Origin: Actinotalea caeni
GTDB lineage: Bacteria > Actinomycetota > Actinomycetes > Actinomycetales > Beutenbergiaceae
DNA length: 64,000 bases
NCBI RefSeq assembly: GCF_009733795.1
Contig: NZ_WNXX01000007.1
Span: 107,138-171,137 of the forward strand
Direction of reading: 5' to 3'
In this document: one piece after another, positions 1 to 7,812 of the stretch
How positions within the stretch are numbered: the stretch's first letter is position 1
How the letters are laid out: the number at the start of each line of letters is the position of its first letter
The notes under the pieces: model-generated
Databases searched by the model: none
What the model was told of the DNA's origin: nothing
Seen by the model: the letters and a program-made list of their open reading frames with translations, nothing else
Made by a program: the position numbers and the translations under genes

Positions 1-447
1 CGGCTGGTCGACGCACACCACCGCCTGCTGCACCGTGCACGGTCCGGGGCCGGTCTCGAGCCGCCACCGGGTCGCACCGGTCGTGGGGTCGAGGCCCTGG
101 ACGCCGTCACCGACCGTCACGAGCGTGGAGCCCAGCAGCACGACCTGCCGGGAGCCGCCCTGCCGGTCGAGGTCGACGCGCCACCGCTCGACCGGCGGTG
201 CCGCGAGGTCCAGCGCGAGCACCCCGACCTTGTCCCGTGGGACCGCGCCCAGCGAGACGCCACCGGGCGGCGCGACGACGGCGCCCACGAGCACGAGCGC
301 GACCGCGAGCGCCACCCAGCCCGTCGGGCGGCGCGCTCGACGGCCACGAAAGGACGGCTCCGTCGCGTCGGGCGACGGGTCCGCGACGTCGAACTCCTCG
401 ACGGCGGTCCTGGCGGTCGTCCTGCCGCCGTGCGGCGGGTTCCTCAC
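1..447 (-). CDS. Membrane-anchored PQQ-like beta-propeller protein (N-terminal part, cut by window edge)
   Basis: Only the first 149 residues are in the window; the rest lies beyond position 1. A GTG start at 447 overlaps the stop of the upstream gene by 4 bp (GTGA), so the two genes are translationally coupled. The protein begins with a short cytoplasmic tail containing VEEFDV (residues 16-21), followed by an arginine-rich stretch, one transmembrane helix (about 43-61), then an extracytoplasmic region with a PQQ-repeat signature (GLDPTTGATRW, about 118-128) and a C-X7-C pair (C137, C145). It is a paralog of the next gene and of the gene at 5621-6883. PQQ-like propellers in this arrangement usually act as scaffolds or binding proteins rather than quinoprotein dehydrogenases; no catalytic function can be assigned. 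Confidence 0.8.
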   Translation of the reverse strand, partial: MRNPPHGGRTTARTAVEEFDVADPSPDATEPSFRGRRARRPTGWVALAVALVLVGAVVAPPGGVSLGAVPRDKVGVLALDLAAPPVERWRVDLDRQGGSRQVVLLGSTLVTVGDGVQGLDPTTGATRWRLETGPGPCTVQQAVVCVDQP

Positions 448-1544
448 CAGCTCCACCGCACGAGCCGGCCGTCGGTCACCCCGACGAGGTCGCCGTCGAC
501 GACGGTGCTCGCCGACATCGTCGCCGGGACGGTCCAGAGCACCTCGCCGGTGGCGACGTCCACCGCCGCGGTACCGGTCCCGTGGCCGTCGTCGCCGAGC
601 ACCAGCGGCCAGGGCGCGCCCGGCAGCCGCCCGCCCTCGGCGTGCGTCACACGCACGGCGGCGACGTCCTCGCCCGGGCGCAGCCGTTCGCCGTCCGGCA
701 GCACGACCGTCGCGGCACCCTCGCCGTCGACGACCTCGACGGCGCCCTCCGCGCCCGGCTGCACGCGGGCCGGCCGCGCGACGACCGCGCCCGTGCCGAC
801 GTCGAGGACGGCCGGCGCGGTGCCTCCGAGGTAGAGCGAGTCGCCCGCGCTCAGCAGCGTGTCGGTGCCGAGCCGGCCGGGCAGCAGCGTGCGCCACCGC
901 TCGCCGCCACGGGCGTCGAGGACGGTCACCCAGGTGCCCGACCCGTCGGCGCCCAGGACGGCCGCGGTGCCGGCGGCCGCGACCAGCTCCTCGCCGCCCG
1001 GCCGGTCGACGGCGACCGCGTGACCTGCCCCGGGCACCTCGAGCACGGTGCGCTCACCGGTGACGACGTCGACCAGCGACACCGACGCACGCCACTTGCC
1101 CACCGCGTGCACACAGGTGACCGCGGTCGTGACCTCGCAGAACGTGCCGCTGATCTCGTGCTCCCACAGCAGCGCACCGGTCGCGGCGTCGAGGCCCGCC
1201 ACGCCGACCAGCCCGGCGGCGACGACCACCCGGGGCTCGCCCGTGCTCACCCGCAGCGTCCCGGTGAACGCCGGGCCGCCCTGCCACCTGGCGACGTCGT
1301 CGGCGAGGGAGGCCGGCAGCGCCACCGACCAGACCTCCTCGGGCGGCCGGCGCAGGTCGCCCTGCAGCACCCCGGTGCTCAGCGGCGGGAGCGGTCGAGG
1401 CGTCGCGAGCAGCGCGACGAGCACGAGCGAGATCCCGACGCCCACCCAGGTCCAGGCGTCGTGCGACGGTCGCGGCGCGTGCGTCGCCGACCCACGGGGC
1501 TCGACCGACGCCGTCGTGAGATCGAACTCGTCGACCTCGACCAT
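444..1544 (-). CDS. Membrane-anchored PQQ-like beta-propeller protein
   Basis: 366 residues from an ATG at 1544. The order is a short acidic N-terminus with VEVDEFDL (2-9), a transmembrane helix (about 31-48), then a secreted or surface-exposed beta-propeller with PQQ/PilQ-type repeats: 'GLDAATGALLWEHE' near 118-131, 'VTVLDARGGERWR' in the middle and 'AVDVATGEVLWTVP' near the C-terminus. A C-X7-C pair (C136, C144) follows the first repeat exactly as in its two paralogs. The C-terminus ends in RLVRWSW. The start was placed at 1544 because the upstream in-frame sequence overlaps the next gene's coding region and looks non-coding. The gene overlaps the start of the partial paralog by 4 bp. The substrate or partner is unknown. 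Confidence 0.82.
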   Translation of the reverse strand: MVEVDEFDLTTASVEPRGSATHAPRPSHDAWTWVGVGISLVLVALLATPRPLPPLSTGVLQGDLRRPPEEVWSVALPASLADDVARWQGGPAFTGTLRVSTGEPRVVVAAGLVGVAGLDAATGALLWEHEISGTFCEVTTAVTCVHAVGKWRASVSLVDVVTGERTVLEVPGAGHAVAVDRPGGEELVAAAGTAAVLGADGSGTWVTVLDARGGERWRTLLPGRLGTDTLLSAGDSLYLGGTAPAVLDVGTGAVVARPARVQPGAEGAVEVVDGEGAATVVLPDGERLRPGEDVAAVRVTHAEGGRLPGAPWPLVLGDDGHGTGTAAVDVATGEVLWTVPATMSASTVVDGDLVGVTDGRLVRWSW

Positions 1545-1602
1545 GCTCCATTCTGCGCCCGCGACGCCGCGCGCGACAGGGGCTCGGGAGGAGGCGGAGC
1601 GG

Positions 1603-2868
1603 TCAGAAGCACGTGCGTACGAGCCCGACGGCGACCGACCCGGGTGCGAGCGGGCCGGCCACCTCGACGATGTCGCGCCACTTGTCGAACGTGGTGCACG
1701 GGTGCGAGATGCCGAGGACCACACGGTCGCCGACCTCGGGAACTGCGGCGAACGACCCGGCGGCGAGGAAGCCGTGCTGGTCGTTCATCCGGACCACCGC
1801 TGCGTCCGCGGTGGCTGTGCCGACGACATCGTCACCGCGCCACAGCTCGAACGGGGTCGGCAGGCCCGCGTCCTGGCCGACGTCACGACGCCCGCAGTCG
1901 AGCAGCGCCGTGCCGCCGTCGTGCACGGAGATCACCGTGGCGACCAGACGCAGCGCCGCACGGAACCGCGGCACCGGGCCGGGCGCGGTCTCCTGCTCGT
2001 GGCGGTAGTGGCCGTCGTCGTGCGTGATGCTCACACCCGACCGGACGACGACACGCCCGTCGTCGGCGGACAGTCCGGCGAGCCCGTCGGCCACCTCGCC
2101 CAGCCGGTCGCTGCCGCCGATGCTCAGCAGCGCGGTGGCACCCGTGCGGGGCAGCACGACGTCGCGGTGCACCGCCAGCACATGGGCGGCGAACGCGGCG
2201 ATGTCGGCGCGGCCAGGGGTCCCGCCGATCGCACCCTCGTACGCGGCGGTCCCGGCGAGTCGCACGCCGGGCGTCGCGAGCACCTTCTCGACGACGGCGC
2301 GCGCCTCGTCGAGGTCGCGCACGCCGGTCCGGCCGCCGGGACGGCCGACGTCGAGCAGCACGGGGAGCTCGGGGCCCTCGGTGTCGCCGAGCGCCTCGAC
2401 CGCGGCGACGCCGTCGACCCACGACACCACCTCGTGCCCTGGGCGGTCAGCGAGCAGGGCACGCACGCGCGCGGCGGCCGCCGGCGTCGCCAGGGGGTTC
2501 GCGAGCAGCACCCGCCGGACCCCGCACGCGAGCGCGACCCGGATCTGCGCGAGCGTCGCCACCGTGATGCCCCAGGCGCCCGCGGCCAGCTGGCGCGACC
2601 ACAGCTGGGGGGCCATCGTCGTCTTGCCGTGCGGCGCCAGCAGGTAGCCCCGCTCGTCGCACCAGCGCTGCAGCGCGGTGACGTTGTGCTCCACCGCGTC
2701 GGCGTCGATCGTGAGGTACGGCGTCGCGAGCTCCGCCACCGGTGGTGTCGTGCGCGCGAGCTCCCCGCGCGGGATCCCGTCGAAGCCGTCGCCGAGGATC
2801 TTGCCGAGCGGATCCGGAGGCAGCGCCGCGAAGGCCGAGAGGTCGAGGGCGTCAGGGGTGCGGCTCAT
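1603..2868 (-). CDS. PLP-dependent D-amino-acid enzyme (D-serine dehydratase / D-threonine aldolase-like)
   Basis: 421 residues with an alanine-racemase-type N-terminal barrel and a D-serine dehydratase-like C-terminal domain (fold-type III PLP enzymes). The PLP lysine is probably K82 in 'LAPHGKTTMAP'. A His-X-Cys motif in 'GISHPCTTF' near the C-terminus matches the zinc ligands of eukaryotic-type D-serine dehydratase, so a zinc-dependent deaminase or aldolase acting on D-amino or D-hydroxyamino acids in the cytoplasm is likely. The substrate cannot be read from sequence. Its ATG overlaps the stop of the upstream IclR gene (ATGA at 2865-2868), so both are on one message and the regulator probably controls this enzyme. 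Confidence 0.82.
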   Translation of the reverse strand: MSRTPDALDLSAFAALPPDPLGKILGDGFDGIPRGELARTTPPVAELATPYLTIDADAVEHNVTALQRWCDERGYLLAPHGKTTMAPQLWSRQLAAGAWGITVATLAQIRVALACGVRRVLLANPLATPAAAARVRALLADRPGHEVVSWVDGVAAVEALGDTEGPELPVLLDVGRPGGRTGVRDLDEARAVVEKVLATPGVRLAGTAAYEGAIGGTPGRADIAAFAAHVLAVHRDVVLPRTGATALLSIGGSDRLGEVADGLAGLSADDGRVVVRSGVSITHDDGHYRHEQETAPGPVPRFRAALRLVATVISVHDGGTALLDCGRRDVGQDAGLPTPFELWRGDDVVGTATADAAVVRMNDQHGFLAAGSFAAVPEVGDRVVLGISHPCTTFDKWRDIVEVAGPLAPGSVAVGLVRTCF

Positions 2869-3674
2869 GCGTGCGGCTCCGGGTCGGACGGGTGGGTGGA
2901 GGGCGAGAGGCCCCAGGCGCTCTCGAGCTCGTCGGCGGCGCGCCGCAGCGAGCGGGCGATGCCGTCGATGCGGTCCTCGGTCACGCGGTAGCTGGGGCCG
3001 GAGACCGAGATCGCGTAGGTGGGGTGGCCGGCACCGTCCCGGACGGCGACGCCCACGCAGCGCAGCCCGAGCTCGCTCTCCTCGTCGTCGAGGGCGAACC
3101 CACGTCGCCGCGTCGTCTCGAGGTCGCGTCGCACGGCTGCCGGCTCGGTGAGGGAGCGCTCGGTCAGCGCGGACAGGTCGAGGGAGCGCAGCAGCCGCTC
3201 GGCGCGCTCGGGCGGCAGCGCCGCGAGCAGCGACTTGCCGACCGCCGTGGTGTGCCACGGCTCCTCGTCGCCCACCCGGACCGCCCTGCTGATGCCGTGC
3301 GTGCCCTGCCGCGCGTCGAGCACGACGAGGCGATCACCAGCCTCGACGCCGACCAGCTCGGCGGTCTCGCCGTGCTCCTCGACGAGGCCCTCGAGCAGCG
3401 GGGCGGCGGCCTCGACCGGGTCGTAGGCACCCGCGGCCGCGGCACCCCACTCCTGGAGGCGCACGCCGAGGCCGTACAGACCGGTCGCGGGGTCGCGCCG
3501 GACGACGCGGTGGTCACGCAGCGCCGTGAGGTAGCGCAGGGTGGTGGGCTCCGTCAGGCCCGCTGCCCGGGCGACCTGCGCCAGGGAGGCCGGCTGCGTC
3601 GCCCGGACGCCGTCGACGACGGCGACCAGTCGCTCGACCGCCTGGAAGCCGGCGCGAGCCCGGTCACCGCTCAC
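2865..3674 (-). CDS. IclR-family transcriptional regulator
   Basis: 269 residues, normal for IclR proteins. The GTG start at 3674 is preceded by an AGGAG-type ribosome binding site. An N-terminal winged helix-turn-helix (about 8-65, 'SLAQVARAAGLTEPTTLRYLTAL') is followed by the IclR effector domain, with the usual segments 'WHTTAVGKSLLAALP' and 'RGFALDDEESELGLRCVGVAV'. It is divergently oriented from the SDR/lactonase operon at 3866 and co-transcribed with the PLP enzyme, so it most likely controls both through the 190-bp intergenic region. The inducer would be a small carboxylate or degradation intermediate, by family analogy. Confidence 0.9.
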   Translation of the reverse strand: MSGDRARAGFQAVERLVAVVDGVRATQPASLAQVARAAGLTEPTTLRYLTALRDHRVVRRDPATGLYGLGVRLQEWGAAAAGAYDPVEAAAPLLEGLVEEHGETAELVGVEAGDRLVVLDARQGTHGISRAVRVGDEEPWHTTAVGKSLLAALPPERAERLLRSLDLSALTERSLTEPAAVRRDLETTRRRGFALDDEESELGLRCVGVAVRDGAGHPTYAISVSGPSYRVTEDRIDGIARSLRRAADELESAWGLSPSTHPSDPEPHA

Positions 3675-3785
3675 GCGTGCTCCTCGGCGCTGCGGGAGAG
3701 CGGTGCGGCGTGCGACTCGACCGGGGACTCCTCGACGTGAGCATCCGCGTCCATCCCTCCGCACGGCCGTGCCCGGTGTCTGTCG

Positions 3786-3805
3786 TTGTGCGGAAGACCG
3801 TATCA
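3786..3805. promoter_or_regulatory. Candidate IclR operator in divergent promoter region
   Basis: The segment TGTGCGGAAGACCGTATCA contains an interrupted palindrome (TnCGG....CCGnA) and is the only clearly palindromic, relatively AT-rich stretch between the two divergent starts. IclR regulators usually bind such palindromes between their own gene and the target operon. Assignment is by position only. Confidence 0.35.
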
Positions 3806-3865
3806 TCCAGTGACAGGCGGCCTGCGAGCGGGTGGGACGCCGCCGCACCGACGGAGGGACGAGGC

Positions 3866-4642
3866 GTGGGGCGACGGTTCGAGGGGCGGGTCGTGCTGGT
3901 CACGGGCGCCGGGTCGGGGATCGGGGCCCGGCTCGCCGAGCGGTTCGCGGGCGAGGGTGCTCGGCTCGCGGTTCTGGACGTCGACGAGGAGCGCGCACGC
4001 GCGGTCGCGCAGGCGCTCCCGGACGCCGTCGCCATCGGTGCCGACGTGAGCTCGCGCGAGCAGGTCAAGGACGCGCTCGCGGTGGTCCGGGAGCGCTGGG
4101 ACCGGCTCGACGTCGTCGTCAACAACGCCGCGACCTGCGCGGACGTGCCCTTCGAGGCCGTCAGCGACGAGGAGTGGGAGCGCGACCTCGCGGTCGACCT
4201 GTCGGGGCCGTACCGGCTCGTGCAGGAGGCGCTGCCCGACCTGCTGGCGGCGCGCGGAGTCGTGCTGAGCATCGCCAGCGTCAACGGGCTGACGCACCTC
4301 GGCAACGATGCGTACTCGGCGGCCAAGGCGGGGCTGATGGCGCTCACGCGCGGGCTCGCCGTCAGCTACGGGTCGCAGGGCCTGCGCGCCAACGCGATCG
4401 CGCCGGGCACGATCGTCACCCCGATCTGGGACGAGCGGCTGGCCCGCGACCCGCACGTGCTCGACACCGCCACGCGCTGGTACCCGCTCGGTCGGCTGGG
4501 CCGGCCCGACGACGTCGCGAACGCCGCCCTGTTCCTGTGCTCGGAGGAGGCCTCCTGGATCACGGGCACGACGCTGGTGGTCGACGGCGGCCTGCTGGCG
4601 GGCAACGCCGTGATGATGCACGACATCACGGCGCAGTCATGA
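3866..4642 (+). CDS. Short-chain dehydrogenase/reductase (SDR family)
   Basis: 258 residues, typical of classical SDRs. The GTG start at 3866 lies after a GGAGGGACGAGG ribosome binding region. The cofactor motif TGAGSGIG (13-20) is followed at the end of the second strand by an acidic residue ('VLDVD'), which favours NAD over NADP. The NNA motif is at 86-88, the catalytic Ser is about 138 and the YSAAK motif at 150-154. It probably oxidises a sugar or polyol to a lactone or ketone, because the next gene encodes a lactonase-type protein and overlaps it by 4 bp (ATGA). Expression is probably governed by the divergent IclR regulator. Confidence 0.88.
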   Translation: MGRRFEGRVVLVTGAGSGIGARLAERFAGEGARLAVLDVDEERARAVAQALPDAVAIGADVSSREQVKDALAVVRERWDRLDVVVNNAATCADVPFEAVSDEEWERDLAVDLSGPYRLVQEALPDLLAARGVVLSIASVNGLTHLGNDAYSAAKAGLMALTRGLAVSYGSQGLRANAIAPGTIVTPIWDERLARDPHVLDTATRWYPLGRLGRPDDVANAALFLCSEEASWITGTTLVVDGGLLAGNAVMMHDITAQS

Positions 4643-5610
4643 GCGTCCTGATCGTGTCCCGGTCGCCCGAGGGCGGGCTGTGGCGCTGGGACGGTTCCGG
4701 GGCGACCGCCGAGATGGTGGTGCAGGCGCCCGACACCGCGTTCGCGCTGCCGCTGCCCGACGGTCGCGTGCTCACGCTCGGCGGCGCCGAGGAGGGCCGC
4801 CTCCGGCTGCTCGCCCGGACTGCGGCCGGGTACGCCGTCACCGCCGAGGTCGCCACCCAGGGCGGCGAGCCCTGTCATGCGGCGGTGCTCCCTGGCGGCC
4901 GGCACGTCGTCGTCGTCAACTACCACCTCGAGGGGTCGGTGCTCGTGCTCGCCCTCGACCCCGAGCCGCGGGTCGTGCAGCGTCTCGTGCTCGGGGACCC
5001 GGGCGCCGGGGTCGTGGTCGACCGGCAGGAGGCCGCGCACCCTCACTTCGCGCTCGTCGTCGACGAGAGCACGGTGCTGGTGTCCGACCTCGGCTGCGAC
5101 CGGATCCGTCGGTTCGCGTGGCGCGACGAGCGCCTCGAGGAGGTCGGCAGCTGCGCCACACCGGCGGGCTCCGGCCCGCGGCACCTCGCGCGGCACGGCG
5201 GTGCGGTGGTCGTCAGTGCCGAGCTGTCCGACGAGGTGCTCGCGGCCCCGCTGGCCGATGTCCTCGCCGGCGACGCCGGCTGGCAGGTCGCGCAGGCGAG
5301 CTCGAGGTCTCTGGCCTCCGCGCGTGACGGCGGTGAGCGGCTGACCCACCCGGGCGAGATCGTCGTCGCACCCGACGGTCGCGTCCACGTCGCGAACCGA
5401 GGTGCCGGCACCATCGGGCAGCTCGTGGTGGACGGCGAGACGGCCCGGCTCACCTGGCTGGGCGAGATCGACGCGGCCGGCGTCTGGCCGCAGCACCTGC
5501 TGCTCATGAACGATGACCTGCTGATCGCCGCGCACGACGCCGACCTCGTCGTCGGGCCGCGCGGGCAGGTACGCGTGCCGACGCCGGTGTGGCTGGCGCG
5601 CGGGGCCTGA
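4639..5610 (+). CDS. Lactonase family protein (6-phosphogluconolactonase-type beta-propeller)
   Basis: 323 residues, cytoplasmic (no signal peptide), starting at an ATG that overlaps the SDR stop. Features of the seven-bladed lactonase family (YbhE/PF10282) are visible: 'GGEPCHAAVLPGGRHVVVVNYHLEGSV' early, 'AHPHFALVVDESTVLVSDLGCDRIRRF' mid-protein, 'GSGPRHLARHGG', and 'HPGEIVVAPDGRVHVANRGAGTIGQ' near the end. It likely hydrolyses the sugar lactone produced by the preceding dehydrogenase. Its stop lies 10 bp from that of the convergent beta-propeller gene. The exact substrate is unknown; a non-enzymatic propeller role cannot be excluded. Confidence 0.8.
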   Translation: MSVLIVSRSPEGGLWRWDGSGATAEMVVQAPDTAFALPLPDGRVLTLGGAEEGRLRLLARTAAGYAVTAEVATQGGEPCHAAVLPGGRHVVVVNYHLEGSVLVLALDPEPRVVQRLVLGDPGAGVVVDRQEAAHPHFALVVDESTVLVSDLGCDRIRRFAWRDERLEEVGSCATPAGSGPRHLARHGGAVVVSAELSDEVLAAPLADVLAGDAGWQVAQASSRSLASARDGGERLTHPGEIVVAPDGRVHVANRGAGTIGQLVVDGETARLTWLGEIDAAGVWPQHLLLMNDDLLIAAHDADLVVGPRGQVRVPTPVWLARGA

Positions 5611-5620
5611 CGGCCCGCCG

Positions 5621-6883
5621 TCACCAGCGGTACAGCAGCACCCGGTCGGTGCCGGCGACGACGACGCCGCCCGGGACCAGGTCGACGACGTGCGTGGCGG
5701 GCGGGAACGCGAGCTGCCACTGCGGCCGGCCGGTGTGCACGTCGATCGCGGTGAGCCCGGCCGGCACGGTCGTGGAGGAGCTGACCAGGAGCGTGCCGCC
5801 CGAGCCCAGGCACGGGCAGCTCATGAGCTCGCTCTCCCACAGCTGCGCCCCGGTGGCGAGGTCGATCCCGTGGGTGCTCGCCTGGTACGGGGTGGCGGTG
5901 ACGAGCACGCCGTCGAGCCGCGCCAGCGGGCTCTCACCGCCCGCGCCCGCCCAGTGCGGCTCGGCCGGGCCGTCGCGCAGCACGGTGATGCCGGTGGCGT
6001 GGGAGACGAGCACCGAGGTGCGGGCGTCGAGGTCGTCGTCGACCGCGAGCCGAGCGGCCCCCTCCGCGAGGGTGACCTGCTCGCCCGACCAGAGGTGCCA
6101 CCAGGTCTCGTTGAAGCCGAGGCCGAAGATGCCGGCCTCGTCGTAGCGCAGCTGCAGCGGGCGCGCGAGCGTGATCCCGGTGGCGACGTCGAGCACGGCG
6201 GGCCCGGCGGTCCCGACGTAGAGGCGGTCGTCGATCCGCGCGAACGGGTAGCCGCGCGCCGCGCCGCCGATCCCCGGCTGGTAGGGCACCTCGGTGGCCC
6301 ACACGACGTCGTCGCCGGACATCCGCACCACAGTCTGGGTGCGCCGGGAGTAGAGCAGCGCGAGGACGTCGCCGTCGAGGCGCAGCGCCCACGCCGCGCT
6401 GGGCAGCGCGACCACGTCGACCGCGCCGCTGCGCGGGTCGAGGGTGACGACCTCGGCCGACCAGCCCCGGCCCGTCACGCACACCACCTGCTCCTGGTAG
6501 GTGCAGCGGGGCCGGTCGAGCAGCACCTCCCAGCGCAGCGCCCCGGTGGCGGCGTCGAACCCCGTCACCCCGGCGTCGGTCGTGACGGCGACGGAGTCGC
6601 CCACGAGCTCCGCCTCCAGCCGCGGGCTCGGCCGCTCCGTGATCGTCACGGGCGCCTCCCACGCCAGCGCGGGCGGCGCGGCCAGCGACGCGACGAGGTT
6701 GAGGCCGTCGGTCGGGCTCGGCGGCGGCGCGGACAGCGCGCCGAGCGCGACGAGCACCGCGGCGGCGACGACCCAGAGCCAGCCGCGCTCGGGCGGGTGC
6801 GGCCGTGGTCCCGGGGCGGGCTCGCTCGCACCGAGCTCGAACTCCTCGACGAGCCCGGCCCCCGCGACGGCGCCGCGTGCCAT
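5621..6883 (-). CDS. Membrane-anchored PQQ-like beta-propeller protein
   Basis: 420 residues, the third member of the family seen at the left end of the window. The N-terminus carries VEEFEL (12-17), a transmembrane helix follows at about 34-51, then an external propeller with repeats such as 'GFDAATGALRWEV' (108-120), 'HATGITVLRDGP', 'GIDLATGAQLWESEL' and 'AIDVHTGRPQWQL'. The C-X7-C pair (C127, C135) is at the same place as in the paralogs, and the C-terminus ends in VLLYRW. The gene appears monocistronic. The start at 6883 is preceded by CACAATGACGC, which could be a leaderless -10 element. The function is unknown. Confidence 0.82.
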   Translation of the reverse strand: MARGAVAGAGLVEEFELGASEPAPGPRPHPPERGWLWVVAAAVLVALGALSAPPPSPTDGLNLVASLAAPPALAWEAPVTITERPSPRLEAELVGDSVAVTTDAGVTGFDAATGALRWEVLLDRPRCTYQEQVVCVTGRGWSAEVVTLDPRSGAVDVVALPSAAWALRLDGDVLALLYSRRTQTVVRMSGDDVVWATEVPYQPGIGGAARGYPFARIDDRLYVGTAGPAVLDVATGITLARPLQLRYDEAGIFGLGFNETWWHLWSGEQVTLAEGAARLAVDDDLDARTSVLVSHATGITVLRDGPAEPHWAGAGGESPLARLDGVLVTATPYQASTHGIDLATGAQLWESELMSCPCLGSGGTLLVSSSTTVPAGLTAIDVHTGRPQWQLAFPPATHVVDLVPGGVVVAGTDRVLLYRW

Positions 6884-6948
6884 GCGTCATTGTGCCGCGT
6901 GGCGGGCCGCCGCACCAGGGCGGAGCCGCGGGTCAGCCCGGGGGGGCG

Positions 6949-7812
6949 TCAGAGGTACGGCGCGACGAGGCGGTCGTAGCGCTCGGTCATGGTGGCCACG
7001 ATCTCGTCGGTCGGCATGGCCCACACGTCGGCGTTGAAGATCTCGACCTCGACGGCGCCGGTGTACCCGGCCTCGGCGACCCAGCGGGTGATCGTGGGGA
7101 AGTCGACGTAGCCGTCGCCCATGAAGCCGCGCGAGAGCAGCGGGTCGGCCGCGAGCGGCAGCAGCCAGTCGCACACCTGGTAGAGCGCGAGCCGGCCCTC
7201 GCGGCCCGCGCGGGCGATCTGCTGCTCCAGCTGCGGGTCCCACCACACGTGGTAGGTGTCGACGAGCACGCCGACCTCGCTGCTGTCGAACGGGGCGGCG
7301 ACATCGAGGCACTGGCCCAGCGTCGACAGCACCGCGCGGTCGGCCGCGAACATCGGGTGCAGCGGCTCCAGCACCAGACGCACGCCGTGCTCGGCGGCGA
7401 ACGGCACCAGCTCGCCCACGCGGTCGACGACGCGCTGCCGCGCCGCCGCGATGTCCTTGTCGCCGTCGGGCAGCGCCGCGGCGCCCGGCTCCGGGTTGGC
7501 GGGCAGCCCGCCGACGACGAGCACCAGCTCGCTCGCGCCGAGGGTCGCGGCCTCGACGATCGCCGCGCGGTTGTCGGCGAGCGCGGCCTCGCGGCCCGCG
7601 TCGTCGGCCGCCGTGAGGAAGCCGCCGCGGCACAGGCTCGAGACCTGCAGCCCGGCGTCACGGATGATCCTCGCGGCGGCCTCGGTGCCGACCTCGGCGA
7701 CCCTGTCGCGCCACGGCCCGACCGCGGGCAGGCCCGCGCGGGCGGCCGCCTCGACGGCCTCGGCCAGCGTGGCGCGCTTGGCGGTCGCGGTGTTGAGCGC
7801 CAGCCGGGTCAC
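6949..7812 (-). CDS. Sugar phosphate isomerase/epimerase-like TIM-barrel protein
   Basis: 287 residues from a GTG at 7812 that overlaps the preceding gene's stop (GTGA). It has the xylose-isomerase-like TIM barrel (IolE/Hxi family): 'NTATAKRATLAEAVEAAARAGLPAVGPW' at the N-terminus, the metal-ligand strand 'GVRLVLEPLHPMF', 'VLVDTYHVWWDP' and the C-terminal 'AVEVEIFNADVW'. Such proteins isomerise or epimerise free or phosphorylated sugars or inositols with a divalent metal. Translational coupling to the Gfo/Idh/MocA oxidoreductase suggests a two-step oxidation/isomerisation route for a cyclitol or uncommon sugar. The pathway is not identifiable from sequence alone. Confidence 0.83.
   Translation of the reverse strand: MTRLALNTATAKRATLAEAVEAAARAGLPAVGPWRDRVAEVGTEAAARIIRDAGLQVSSLCRGGFLTAADDAGREAALADNRAAIVEAATLGASELVLVVGGLPANPEPGAAALPDGDKDIAAARQRVVDRVGELVPFAAEHGVRLVLEPLHPMFAADRAVLSTLGQCLDVAAPFDSSEVGVLVDTYHVWWDPQLEQQIARAGREGRLALYQVCDWLLPLAADPLLSRGFMGDGYVDFPTITRWVAEAGYTGAVEVEIFNADVWAMPTDEIVATMTERYDRLVAPYL

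Noticed and set aside
198..3740. Long plus-strand frames opposite the propeller, PLP-enzyme and IclR genes
   Set aside because: Arg/Pro/Ala-rich translations with no domains, opposite to minus-strand genes with clear family motifs and operonic overlaps.
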